Source: Paracoccus luteus (lineage in GTDB: Bacteria > Pseudomonadota > Alphaproteobacteria > Rhodobacterales > Rhodobacteraceae). Taken from it: a stretch of 64,000 nt of DNA. Positions within the stretch are counted from its first letter, which is position 1, and each line of letters begins with the position of its first letter. Under the pieces are notes generated by a model, which was not told the origin of the DNA, did no database searches, and was given only the letters and a program-made list of their open reading frames with translations. The translations under genes and the position numbers were made by a program. The DNA is taken from positions 310,001 through 374,000 of the forward strand of contig NZ_SDEA01000002.1 of assembly GCF_004522155.1 (NCBI RefSeq), in the 5' to 3' direction. Of this stretch, positions 56,536-64,000 are shown in pieces.

Positions 56536-57597
56536 ATGACGCATCTGTGGGTTCGGGCCGAAAGCCGCCCGAACGAGGATCGGGTGGGGATCACCCCCGC
56601 CGGCGTGCGCGATCTGGTCGCCGCCGGTTTCCGCGTCACGGTCGAGGACAGCCGCACCCGCGTCATCCCCGCCGCCGAATACGCCGCCGCCGGGGCGACC
56701 ATCGCGGCTGAGGGATCGTGGCGCGCGGCGCCCGCCGACGCCATCGTCTTCGGCCTCAAGGAGCTGCCCGAGGACGAGAGCCCCCTGACCCACCGTCACA
56801 TCATGTTCGGCCACGCCTTCAAGGGCCAGCCCGCCGGACAGGTGCTCTTGCGTCGGTTCCGCGCGGGCGGGGGTCGGCTTTATGATCTGGAATATCTGCT
56901 GGACGAGGACGGCCGCAGGCTGGCGGCCTTTGGCTATTGGGCCGGGTTCGCGGGCGCGGCGGTTGCGCTGAAATGCTGGGCGGCGCAGGCCCGCGGCGGC
57001 ATCTGCGGCCCGGTCGCGCCCTATCCCGGCCGCGCCGCGCTGACCGACGAGCTGCGCGCCGAACTGGACGCAACCGGCCAGCCGCGCCCCCGCGCCATCG
57101 TGATCGGCGCGCTGGGGCGCGTCGGCACCGGGGCCAGCGACCTGTGCGCCGAGATGGGCGTGCGGGTCACGAAATGGGACATGGCCGAGACCGCGCATGG
57201 CGGGCCGTTCCCGGAAATCCTGCTGCACGAGATCTTCCTCAACTGCATCCTGGCGATGCCCGGAACGCCGGTGTTCGTCCCGGCGGATGCCGTGAACCCC
57301 GGCCGGGCACTGCGGGTGATCGGCGACATCGCCTGCGACCCGACCAGCGAGTTTTCCCCGATCAAGGTCTATGACCGCACCACCGACTGGGCGGTCCCGG
57401 CGCTGCGCGTGGCGCAGACGCCGCCGCTGGACGTCACCGCCATCGACAACCTGCCCTCGATGCTGCCGCGCGAAAGCAGCGAGGATTACGCCCGCCAGCT
57501 GCTGCCGGTGCTGCGCGGGCTCAGCGCCATCGACGCCGGGCCGTGGGGCCGGGCCGCCGCCATCTTTGACACGCATCTGAAAGGGCTTTCGGCATGA
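56536..57597 (+). CDS. saccharopine dehydrogenase, NAD+ L-lysine-forming type
   Basis: 353 residues of the AlaDH/PNT superfamily. The N-terminal domain reads LWVRAESRPNEDRVGITPAGV, typical of Lys1-type enzymes; the Rossmann segment contains AIVIGALGRVGTGASDLCAEMG near residue 195, and DMAETAHGGPF and CDPTSEFSPIKVYDRTT follow. It interconverts lysine plus 2-oxoglutarate with saccharopine. It is coupled by ATGA to a second saccharopine dehydrogenase, so the pair would run lysine degradation to aminoadipate semialdehyde and glutamate, as shown for some marine Rhodobacterales. Start at 56536 by family. Confidence 0.9.
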   Translation: MTHLWVRAESRPNEDRVGITPAGVRDLVAAGFRVTVEDSRTRVIPAAEYAAAGATIAAEGSWRAAPADAIVFGLKELPEDESPLTHRHIMFGHAFKGQPAGQVLLRRFRAGGGRLYDLEYLLDEDGRRLAAFGYWAGFAGAAVALKCWAAQARGGICGPVAPYPGRAALTDELRAELDATGQPRPRAIVIGALGRVGTGASDLCAEMGVRVTKWDMAETAHGGPFPEILLHEIFLNCILAMPGTPVFVPADAVNPGRALRVIGDIACDPTSEFSPIKVYDRTTDWAVPALRVAQTPPLDVTAIDNLPSMLPRESSEDYARQLLPVLRGLSAIDAGPWGRAAAIFDTHLKGLSA

Positions 57598-58736
57598 CCA
57601 TCCATTGGGTCGGAACGGGCCTCTCGTCGGTTCCCGGACTGCGCCGCCTGCTGCGGGGCGCGGTGCCGGTGACGGTCTGGAACCGCACCGTGGGCAAGGC
57701 GCGGGACGCGGTGGGCGACGTGGCGGACGACATCCGCGAATACAGCCTGCCGGCGCTGGCCGGGGCGGTCGGGCCGGGCGACGTGGTGGTGTCGATGCTG
57801 CCCGCCGACCAGCACGTGGCGCTGGCCCGCGCCTGCCTGGACCGGCGCGCGCATTTCGTCAGCTCCAGCTATATCTCGCCCGAGATGGCGGCGCTGGAAC
57901 AGGCGGCGGTGGATGCGGGCGTGGCGCTGGTGAACGAGGTCGGGCTGGATCCCGGCATCGACCACCTGATGGCGCATGATCTGGTCAACGACTATCGCCA
58001 CGTCGCGCAGCCGGGCGACGCGGTGCGGTTCACCAGCTATTGCGGGGGCATCCCCAAGCACCCGAACCCGTTCCGCTACAAGTTCTCGTGGTCGCCGCTG
58101 GGGGTGCTGCGGGCGCTGCGCTCGCCGTCGCGGTCGATCCGGGACGGGGCGGAACGCATGGTGGACCGGCCGTGGCACGCCATCGACCCCTATGACGCGC
58201 CGCTGCCCGTGCCCGAACGGTTCGAGGTCTATCCCAACCGCGATTCGACGGTGTTCGTCGATCACTATGGTTTTGACCGCGACTGGGACATCCGTGACTT
58301 CGTGCGCGGCACCATCCGGCTGAAGGGGTGGGCCGAGGCGTGGGCGCCGGTCTTTGCCGAGGTCGAGACGCTGGACGGCCCGGAAGGCGAGGCCCGGCTG
58401 CGGCAGATGGCCGAGCGGTTCTGGACCGACCACGCCTATGCGCCGGGCGAGCCGGACCGCGTCGTGCTGTTCGTGGCGCTGCACGCCAGCCGCGACGGCG
58501 CGGCGGTGTTCGGCAAGGAATGGGTGCTGGATTCGCAGGGCAACCAGGACGGCACGGCGATGGCGCAGCTGGTGTCGATCCCCGTGGCGATGGCGGTCGA
58601 ATCGGCGCTGCAAGGGCGGTTTGCGCCCGGCGTCCATGCCGCGCCGCGCGACCCGCTGCTGGTCGGGCAGTGGCTGGCCGAGGTTGGGCAGATCGCCGAC
58701 CACATGGCCAAGGTGAACCACCTGCGGGCGCGCTGA
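57594..58736 (+). CDS. saccharopine dehydrogenase family protein (glutamate-forming, saccharopine reductase type)
   Basis: 380 residues. N-terminal Rossmann part starts IHWVGTGLSSVPGLRRLL, with VVSMLPADQHVALARACLDRRAHFVSSSYISPEM and the diagnostic NEVGLDPGIDHLMAHDLVN near residue 115. The central domain has TSYCGGIPKHPNPFRYKFSWSPLG, which holds the saccharopine-binding residues. Should split saccharopine to aminoadipate semialdehyde and glutamate. Overlaps the first dehydrogenase gene by four bases. No aminoadipate-semialdehyde dehydrogenase is adjacent. Confidence 0.92.
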   Translation: MTIHWVGTGLSSVPGLRRLLRGAVPVTVWNRTVGKARDAVGDVADDIREYSLPALAGAVGPGDVVVSMLPADQHVALARACLDRRAHFVSSSYISPEMAALEQAAVDAGVALVNEVGLDPGIDHLMAHDLVNDYRHVAQPGDAVRFTSYCGGIPKHPNPFRYKFSWSPLGVLRALRSPSRSIRDGAERMVDRPWHAIDPYDAPLPVPERFEVYPNRDSTVFVDHYGFDRDWDIRDFVRGTIRLKGWAEAWAPVFAEVETLDGPEGEARLRQMAERFWTDHAYAPGEPDRVVLFVALHASRDGAAVFGKEWVLDSQGNQDGTAMAQLVSIPVAMAVESALQGRFAPGVHAAPRDPLLVGQWLAEVGQIADHMAKVNHLRAR

Positions 58737-58759
58737 CGCCGCCCGCAGGGCCCCGCCGT

Positions 58760-59401
58760 TCAGACGGCGACGAAGCCGGCGCCGTCGAACTGGGTCAGCG
58801 CCCCGTCGGAAATGTCGTGCAGCAGGCCGTGCAGCGACAGCTCGCCCGCCTCGACCGCGGCGGCGACGAAGGGAAATGTCATCAGGTTTTCCAGCGAGAT
58901 CAGCACCGCCTGGCGTTCCAGCGCGGCCACCTGCTGATCCTCGGGCAGGTCGCGGATGCGGTCATAGCCGGGGCGCAGGATGTCCATCCAGCGGCCGACG
59001 AAGCTGGTCTTTTCGTCCAGGTCCGGCGCGTGGCCCGCGCACATCGCAAGACAGCCCTGCACGCCCCCGCACTGGCTGTGGCCCATGACGATCAGATGCG
59101 CGACCTTCAGCGTCTTGACCGCGTATTCCACCGCCGCCGAGGTGCCGTGCTGTTCGCCGTCGGGCGCATAGCCGGGGACCAGGTTGGCGATGTTGCGGTG
59201 GATGAAGAACTCGCCCGTGTCGGCGCCGAAGATCGAGGTGACATGCACGCGCGAATCGCAGCACGAGATCACCATCGCCCGCGGTCGCTGCCCGTCGGTC
59301 GCCAGCCGGCGGTACCATGCCCGGTTCTCGGCGAACGAGGTGGCGCGCCAGCCGTGATAGCGCTGCACCAGATAATGCGGCAAGGGCAGGGCCTGTGTCA
59401 T
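58760..59401 (-). CDS. beta-class carbonic anhydrase
   Basis: Zinc enzyme interconverting CO2 and bicarbonate in the cytosol. 213 residues from the ATG at 59401 (GGGGGAT upstream). Zinc ligands and the Asp-Arg dyad lie in CCDSRV (near 47-52), and HSQCGG (His and Cys) near residue 105. FIHRNIANLVP and GTSAAVEYAV are also typical. Convergent with the saccharopine operon (24 bp between stops). Confidence 0.95.
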   Translation of the reverse strand: MTQALPLPHYLVQRYHGWRATSFAENRAWYRRLATDGQRPRAMVISCCDSRVHVTSIFGADTGEFFIHRNIANLVPGYAPDGEQHGTSAAVEYAVKTLKVAHLIVMGHSQCGGVQGCLAMCAGHAPDLDEKTSFVGRWMDILRPGYDRIRDLPEDQQVAALERQAVLISLENLMTFPFVAAAVEAGELSLHGLLHDISDGALTQFDGAGFVAV

Positions 59402-59551
59402 CGGATATCCCCCGGTTTTGACGGCGACTGGCGTGTGCATAAGCAGCGGTCGCCTAAACTTCGAGAGGTTTTCGCGGCGCCGCATAAGGAAATCTTAAGC
59501 GCTTGCGGCGAAAGGTGCCCGGACGTGTGGGGACACGGGGTTGATGGGGTG

Positions 59552-59938
59552 ATGGACATGGGGAACCTTGCGGTTCTGACCCTGGACGAGGCGGTGCGCC
59601 TCGATGCCGGGCGGATGGGCGACATCGTGGACGAGCTGGGCGAGACGGCGGCGCAGAACGTCATCGGCGTCGCGCTGGAACAGCTGGCGCACGCGCTGGC
59701 CGAGGCGCGCCGCGCCGCGATGGCCGGCGAGATGGCGCGGCTGGTCGCGCAGGCCGACCTGCTGTCGCGGCTGGCGTGGCAGATGGGTCTGGTCTCGCTG
59801 GCGGGCGTGGCCGTCGATGTGGGCGCCTGCGCCGACCGCCGGGACGCCACCGCGCTGGGGGCGACGCTGGCGCGGCTGATGCGGGTCGGCAACCGCTCGC
59901 TGACGCAGATCTGGGACGACGGGCCGATGGGGCCGTGA
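59552..59938 (+). CDS. conserved hypothetical helical protein
   Basis: 128 residues, almost entirely predicted helix, rich in Ala, Leu, Asp and Arg. No membrane segment, no signal peptide. It starts MDMGNLAVLTLDEAVRLDAG and contains IGVALEQLAHALAEARRAAMAG. ATG at 59552; a second ATG lies two codons on. I do not recognise a domain. Codon usage and strand bias look like neighbours, so I accept it as a gene. Divergent from the carbonic anhydrase with 150 bp between. Confidence 0.65.
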   Translation: MDMGNLAVLTLDEAVRLDAGRMGDIVDELGETAAQNVIGVALEQLAHALAEARRAAMAGEMARLVAQADLLSRLAWQMGLVSLAGVAVDVGACADRRDATALGATLARLMRVGNRSLTQIWDDGPMGP

Positions 59939-59947
59939 CGGCGCGAT

Positions 59948-59993
59948 CTTCTGGCGGCAAATATCCCACGGGGTCCGGGGTGTGAAACCCCGG
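59948..59993 (-). repeat. dispersed intergenic element, copy 5
   Basis: Minus strand: hairpin CCGGGGT/ACCCCGG (59993-59975) then GGGATATTTGCCGCCAGAAG (59967-59948). It has the same layout as copy 1 (GC hairpin, then ATATTTG, spacer, AAG), in the convergent gap after the hypothetical gene. The hairpin could terminate both genes. Confidence 0.6.
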
Positions 59994-60010
59994 TCCGGCC
60001 GCGCCGCCGC

Positions 60011-60625
60011 TCAGGCCAGCCGCAGCCGGGGATCGTCCTGCGCCGTGCGCGCGACCCATTCGGCCTCGGCCGCGAAATCATGGGGCACCTGCGCGGCGCG
60101 GCGGCGGCCCGACAGCGACTGGCTGGCGAAAAAGTCGAAGCCGTGCAGCGTCAGCCCGGCCACCGGCGCCGACAGGATCAGCCCGATCAGCATCGCCCCC
60201 GTCGTGGGCGGCGCCCCAAGCCGGGCGGCCAGCGCCGCGTATTCCGGCAGCGGATGCAGATAGAACCCGGGGCTGTGCGCGGTCTGCCAGTCCAGCCGCT
60301 TGCGCTTGGGCGACATCCACAGGATGCGCCCCGGCGCCAGCCGCGCGCGGTCGGCGGGGGGCAGGCGCACGGCCAGCCCCAGCCAGTCGGTGCGGGTGCC
60401 GTGGCTGTCGGGGTCGGGCATCGGCGCGCGGTTGATCCGCACCACCAGGTCGGCCGCGTCGATCTGCGCGCCCTGCCGCGCCTGCGCCAGCGCGCGGGCG
60501 TTCCCGACCAGCGCCACCCGCCGCCCGGCCAGTTCGGCGTGCAGGTCGGACAAGGGCGCGGACAGGCTGGCCAGCATCGGCTCGTTCCGCATGGTCCGGG
60601 CCAGCAGGAACCGCAGGGGCGTCAT
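60011..60625 (-). CDS. glycosyltransferase family 29 (sialyltransferase-like) protein
   Basis: 204 residues. The first half has the GT29 L-sialylmotif pattern VALVGNARALAQARQGAQIDAADLVVRINRAP followed by HGTRTDWLGLA; the second half has the S-motif-like PPTTGAMLIGLI and LTLHGFDFF. No membrane anchor, unlike animal enzymes. Whether CMP-sialic acid, CMP-Kdo or another donor is used cannot be told. It is coupled by four bases to an LPS-type mannosyltransferase, so an envelope glycan target is likely. It is shorter than most GT29 proteins. Confidence 0.75.
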   Translation of the reverse strand: MTPLRFLLARTMRNEPMLASLSAPLSDLHAELAGRRVALVGNARALAQARQGAQIDAADLVVRINRAPMPDPDSHGTRTDWLGLAVRLPPADRARLAPGRILWMSPKRKRLDWQTAHSPGFYLHPLPEYAALAARLGAPPTTGAMLIGLILSAPVAGLTLHGFDFFASQSLSGRRRAAQVPHDFAAEAEWVARTAQDDPRLRLA

Positions 60626-61662
60626 GCCAGCAGCCCGCGATAGACGGCGGTGATGGCGCGGGCCTCGCCCTCGATCGCGTGGTGCGCGGCCACATGGGCG
60701 CGCGCCGCCTGTCCCGCGCGGGCGCGCGCCGCGTCGTCCGACAGCCAGCGGTCCAGCGCCGCCGCCAGCGCGGGCAAATCGTCGCGCGCGATCAGCGTCC
60801 CGGTCTCGCCGTCGCGGACCAGCGTCTCATAGGCGCCGACGCGGGACGCGACGACCGGCACGCCGCAGGCCATCGCCTCCAGCGGCGTCAGGCCGAAGCC
60901 TTCCCACCGGGCCGGGGCGGCGAACAGGTCCAGCGCCTGATAATGGCGCACCACCTGATCCCACGGGATCTCGCCCAGGAACCGGATGCGGTCGCCCAGG
61001 CCCGCGGCCGCGGCCTCGGCGATCAGCGCGTCGGCGAATGCGCGATTGTCGGGCGTGATGCGCCCGGTCAGGATCAGCTGCGCGCGGGGGTGGCGCGGGA
61101 ACACCCGGATCGCGGCGCGGACCAGCAGGTCCACGCCCTTTTGCGCCCGCACCCGCCCGAAGCAGCCGACCAGCACCGCGTCCGCGTCCAGCCCCAGGTC
61201 GCGGCGCAGCGCCGCGCGGTCGGGCGCGGGGCGGAACACGGCGGTGTCCACGCCGTGCAGGATCACCGTCGCGGGCCGTTCCAGAAACGACGCGGCCTGC
61301 GGCGAGGTCGCGATCAGCGCGTCCTGCCGCCGGATCAGCCAGCGGGTGAATCCGGTGTGCCGCCGCTGCGCCGCGCTGGTGAACAGCAAGCGATAGCGGC
61401 GGCGCAGCACGTGGCGCAGCACCAGCCCCAGCGCCATTTCGGTGTTGCGGCGCGCGTGCCAGACCCGCCAGCGGTCGCGCGGCAGGGCGGCGGCGCGGGC
61501 CAGCGGGATATGCGGCACGTCTGGCGGCAGGCCCGGCCCGGTCGCGACGATGCCGACCATCCGCGCCTGCACCGGGATCAGCCGCACCACCGTCGCGGTG
61601 ACGCCCGACAGGCGGCGTTTCAGGTTCGGGGCCACGACCTCGATGGTGCGCGGATCAGACAT
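60622..61662 (-). CDS. GT4 glycosyltransferase, LpcC-like LPS core mannosyltransferase
   Basis: 346 residues, GT-B fold. The opening IEVVAPNLKRRLSGVTATVVRLIPVQ, RVWHARRNTEMALGLVLRHVL and LLFTSAAQRRHTGFTRWLIRRQDALIATS match the LpcC family that adds mannose to Kdo in the LPS core of rhizobia and relatives. The C-terminal GT4 donor site WEGFGLTPLEAMACGVPVVAS (EX7E) is intact near residue 267. ATG at 61662, with GTG at 61665 as an alternative; it overlaps the MFS stop by eight bases. Probably works at the cytosolic face of the inner membrane. Confidence 0.85.
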   Translation of the reverse strand: MSDPRTIEVVAPNLKRRLSGVTATVVRLIPVQARMVGIVATGPGLPPDVPHIPLARAAALPRDRWRVWHARRNTEMALGLVLRHVLRRRYRLLFTSAAQRRHTGFTRWLIRRQDALIATSPQAASFLERPATVILHGVDTAVFRPAPDRAALRRDLGLDADAVLVGCFGRVRAQKGVDLLVRAAIRVFPRHPRAQLILTGRITPDNRAFADALIAEAAAAGLGDRIRFLGEIPWDQVVRHYQALDLFAAPARWEGFGLTPLEAMACGVPVVASRVGAYETLVRDGETGTLIARDDLPALAAALDRWLSDDAARARAGQAARAHVAAHHAIEGEARAITAVYRGLLA

Positions 61663-62845
61663 CACCGGATTCCGGCGTGCGCAGATACAGCCCCAGCCCG
61701 ACCGCCATCGGCACCAGGAAGAACAGGAACAGGAACCCGTAGGCCTGCGCGGGCGGGTTCAGCGCCTGCGCCGTTGCGTGCACGGGACGCGAGGCGAACT
61801 GCATGACGCCGACCCCTCCGATGGAAAACATGTTCAGCAGCGTCACCCCGCGCCCCACCAGCTGCGGCGGCAGGAACGACCGCGCATGGGCCATGACCAG
61901 CGCATAATTGGTGCCGGTCAGCCCGATCAGCCCCAGCAGCAGGACGGCCAGCGCCAGGCTGTGGCCGGGCACAAGCCACAGCCCCGCCAGCGTGGCGACC
62001 GCCAGCACATGGCCCGCCAGCACCGCGCGCCGCGTCGATCCGATCAGCCGCGCGGCCGGCCCCGCGACAAAGCTGCCGATCACCATTGCCAGCCCCATGA
62101 CCAGCGTCGCCCGCCCGATCGCCGTGTCGTCCGCGCCGAACACGTCGCGCAGATAGGGCCCGGCCCACAGCCCCCGGATCGCGGCCGACGCCGCATAGCT
62201 GACCGCGAACAGCGGCAGGATGAACCACAACGCCCGCAGGGTCAGGATCTGCGACAGCCGCACCTGCGGCGCCCCGCCGTGGTGCGCGGGGTCGCGCACC
62301 GACAGCAGCTGCAGCGCGGCCACGGCCAAGGTCAGCGCGGCCAGCAGCCACAGCGCGGGCCGCCACCCGATGGCGTGGATCAGCGACACCAGCGGCGCCG
62401 CGCCCAGGATGTTGCCCAGCGAGCCGAAGCCCACCACCGCCGCCGCCAGCGTCGTGAAGGCCGCGCGCGGGTGGTCGTGGGCAAAGATGTAATAGGCCGC
62501 CATCAGCGCGGGCGCGCAGCCGATGCCGATCAGCGCCATCGCGGCATGCAGGTGCCAGGGCTGCGTTGCCAGCGCGAACACCGCCGCGCCGCCCCCGCCC
62601 CCCAGCGCCAGCAGCACGGACGAGGTCAGGCGCGGCCCCACCCGGTCCAGCGCCCAGCCGATCGGCAGCTGCATCAGCGCAAAGGTCAGGAACCACAACC
62701 CCGACGACAGCGCCAGATCGCCCGGCGTCGCGCCCAGTTCCGTCTGCAGCGTGCTGGTCAGCACGGCAAGGAAGGCGCGATAGAACTGGCTGAGCACATA
62801 GCCCAGCGTCAGCGCGATCGTGCCGGCGGTCAGAAAGGCGCGCAT
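61655..62845 (-). CDS. MFS transporter (12-helix)
   Basis: 396 residues with about 12 hydrophobic helices. Loop 2-3 motif IGWALDRVGPRL is the MFS signature, followed by GIGCAPALMAAYYIFAHDHPRA in helices 4-5. The second half contains FILPLFAVSYAASAAIRGLWAGPYLRDVFG and AGPAARLIGSTRR. Substrate unknown. It leads a tightly overlapping unit with the LpcC-like and GT29-like genes, which suggests (inference only) a link with surface glycans or simply co-expression. Confidence 0.88.
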   Translation of the reverse strand: MRAFLTAGTIALTLGYVLSQFYRAFLAVLTSTLQTELGATPGDLALSSGLWFLTFALMQLPIGWALDRVGPRLTSSVLLALGGGGGAAVFALATQPWHLHAAMALIGIGCAPALMAAYYIFAHDHPRAAFTTLAAAVVGFGSLGNILGAAPLVSLIHAIGWRPALWLLAALTLAVAALQLLSVRDPAHHGGAPQVRLSQILTLRALWFILPLFAVSYAASAAIRGLWAGPYLRDVFGADDTAIGRATLVMGLAMVIGSFVAGPAARLIGSTRRAVLAGHVLAVATLAGLWLVPGHSLALAVLLLGLIGLTGTNYALVMAHARSFLPPQLVGRGVTLLNMFSIGGVGVMQFASRPVHATAQALNPPAQAYGFLFLFFLVPMAVGLGLYLRTPESGDV

Positions 62846-63013
62846 CTGGGGCCTTGCGTCGTTACGCGGGCAAGCTGCGGCAATTGGGTGCCGGGCGCAA
62901 CGGGGATCGCGGCGCGCCCCTGGCCCGCCCTGCCCGTCAGGGTTGCGGCGCGGGCGGCCGCCGCCTAAAGCCTGCGCTGTGATCGCCGACGCGGCCCAGC
63001 ACAAGGACTGCCC

Positions 63014-63925
63014 ATGACCGCCCCCCGCCTGATCGGACCCGAGGTCGAGCCGCGGCTCGACTGGATCGCGCTGACCGACGCCATCGCCGCCGGGCACGAG
63101 ATGCCGCGCGCCGAGGTGGCCGACACCTTCCTTTATCGCGGCGACGACACGCTGCTGACGCGCAGCGCGTGGATCGACGGGCTGGGGCTGGCGGTCAAGT
63201 CCGCGACGGTGTTTCCGGGCAACCCCGACCGCGGGCTGGGGATGGTCAACGGCGCGGTGAACCTGCTGGACGACGCGACCGGCCTGCTTGAGGCGATCGT
63301 CGATTTCCACCTGGTCACGAAATGGAAGACGGCGGGCGACAGCCTTTTGTCGGCCCGCAGGCTGGCGCGGGCGGACGCGCGCCGGGTGCTGGTGATCGGG
63401 GCGGGCAACGTCGCCGCCAGCATGATCGACGCCTATCGCGCGCTGATCCCCGATGCCGCCGTCACGATCTGGAACCGCTCGGCCCCGGCCGCCCGCGCGC
63501 TGGCCGACCGCAAGGGCGCTGCGGCCACGGGCGACCTGGAACTGGCCGTCCGCGACGCCGAGATCATCGCGACCACGACCATGTCGCGCCAGCCGGTGCT
63601 GCGCGGCGAATGGCTGTCGCCGGGCACCCATGTCGACCTGATCGGCGCCTATCGCCCCGACATGCGCGAGGCCGACGACGAGGTTCTGCGCCGCGCCCGC
63701 CTGTTCGTGGACAGCCGCGCCACGACCATCGGCCATATCGGCGAGATCCAGATCCCGCTGGATGCGGGCGTCATCACCGAAAACGACATTCTGGGCGATT
63801 TCTATGACCTGCCCGCGGGGGCCTATGCCCGCCGGTCGGATGACGCGATCACGGTCGCCAAGAACGGCGGCGGGGCGCATCTGGACCTGATCGCCGCCCG
63901 CTATATCCTGTCGGCGGCGGGCTAG
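63014..63925 (+). CDS. ornithine cyclodeaminase / mu-crystallin family protein
   Basis: 303-residue NAD(P)-dependent enzyme. Rossmann motif RVLVIGAGNVAASMIDAYRALIP near residue 120, TVTIWNRSA-like segment, and GTHVDLIGAYRPDMREADDE, then FVDSRATTIGHIGEIQIPL, all typical. Members include ornithine cyclodeaminase, delta1-pyrroline/piperideine-2-carboxylate reductase and 3-OH-proline dehydratase; the substrate is not resolved. The SAxxG region of true ornithine cyclodeaminases is not clear. ATG at 63014. Divergent from the MFS operon by 168 bp. Confidence 0.9.
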   Translation: MTAPRLIGPEVEPRLDWIALTDAIAAGHEMPRAEVADTFLYRGDDTLLTRSAWIDGLGLAVKSATVFPGNPDRGLGMVNGAVNLLDDATGLLEAIVDFHLVTKWKTAGDSLLSARRLARADARRVLVIGAGNVAASMIDAYRALIPDAAVTIWNRSAPAARALADRKGAAATGDLELAVRDAEIIATTTMSRQPVLRGEWLSPGTHVDLIGAYRPDMREADDEVLRRARLFVDSRATTIGHIGEIQIPLDAGVITENDILGDFYDLPAGAYARRSDDAITVAKNGGGAHLDLIAARYILSAAG

Positions 63926-64000
63926 GGCGCGCTTTCCCCGGGCGCGGGGACCTCGGGCCCGGCCTTCAGGCGGGGACCGCGGCGGGGCGCAGGGCCGGGG

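Noticed and set aside
63922..64000. C-terminal end of a minus-strand gene entering from the right edge
   Set aside because: A frame ending in PGESAP and a TAG stop at 63924-63922 is open to the window edge, but about 25 Pro/Ala/Gly-rich codons are not enough to call a gene.

Overview
The window is a very GC-rich bacterial chromosome segment. It probably comes from a Paracoccus-like member of the Rhodobacterales (Alphaproteobacteria). The gene content supports this: a gyrB of alphaproteobacterial type, DUF1674/SdhAF4, DUF2478, DUF3035, DUF3775, EcfG-like and TTGAC-type promoter motifs, and an LpcC-like core glycosyltransferase. I cannot resolve the species. The segment is mostly housekeeping DNA. 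I see no integrase, transposase, phage gene or CRISPR array.

Layout. 1-1744: end of a biotin operon (bioB, bioF cut by the edge). 1843-7328: nucleoside-import operon (BMP-type binding protein, double ATPase, two permeases) ending in purine nucleoside phosphorylase. 7429-10848: gyrB and an outer-membrane beta-barrel protein. 10920-16954: four-gene 'ligase-associated' DNA-repair cluster (exonuclease, ATP-dependent ligase, Lhr-like helicase, PdeM). 17070-20013: GST, DMT exporter, and a divergent molybdenum-cofactor group (mobA; DUF2478 plus TusA-like). 20221-22476: tRNA-Lys, dapF, mtaB. 22828-26819: deacetylase, xseB, ispA, dxs (isoprenoid precursors). 27080-33330: phosphatase, VIT transporter, SH3 protein, epimerase, LLM oxidoreductase, AMP nucleosidase, HU. 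33371-41351: MFS, rbfA-DUF2233-truB, dapB, dadA, SdhAF4-like, rsmB and a small lipoprotein. 41421-47541: purH, lspA, a BamF-like lipoprotein, two M16 proteins, and a small glycine-zipper lipoprotein on the other strand. 47663-54127: mutL, DUF3775, sugar dehydrogenase, RTX protein, a hairpin repeat array, asd. 54280-63925: aminopeptidase, NlpC/P60, two saccharopine dehydrogenases, carbonic anhydrase, a hypothetical gene, an envelope glycosyltransferase operon and an ornithine cyclodeaminase-like gene.

Several sets of genes work together. Purines are handled by nucleoside uptake plus phosphorolysis, AMP nucleosidase and purH. Lysine and diaminopimelate synthesis is represented by asd, dapB and dapF, and lysine breakdown by the saccharopine gene pair. 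Envelope biogenesis includes lspA, the BamF-like lipoprotein, the M16 pair and the glycosyltransferases.

The least-explained content is non-coding. There is a five-unit hairpin array next to asd with a compensatory base change. Three genes show tandem duplications of their 3' ends that include the stop codon. A dispersed motif of the form ATATTTG-N(4-5)-AAG(A/G)A occurs at five sites, once as a 25-bp inverted pair between divergent genes and once read through as the C-terminus of the DNA ligase. A consensus EcfG-type promoter precedes an easily missed 57-residue lipoprotein gene.
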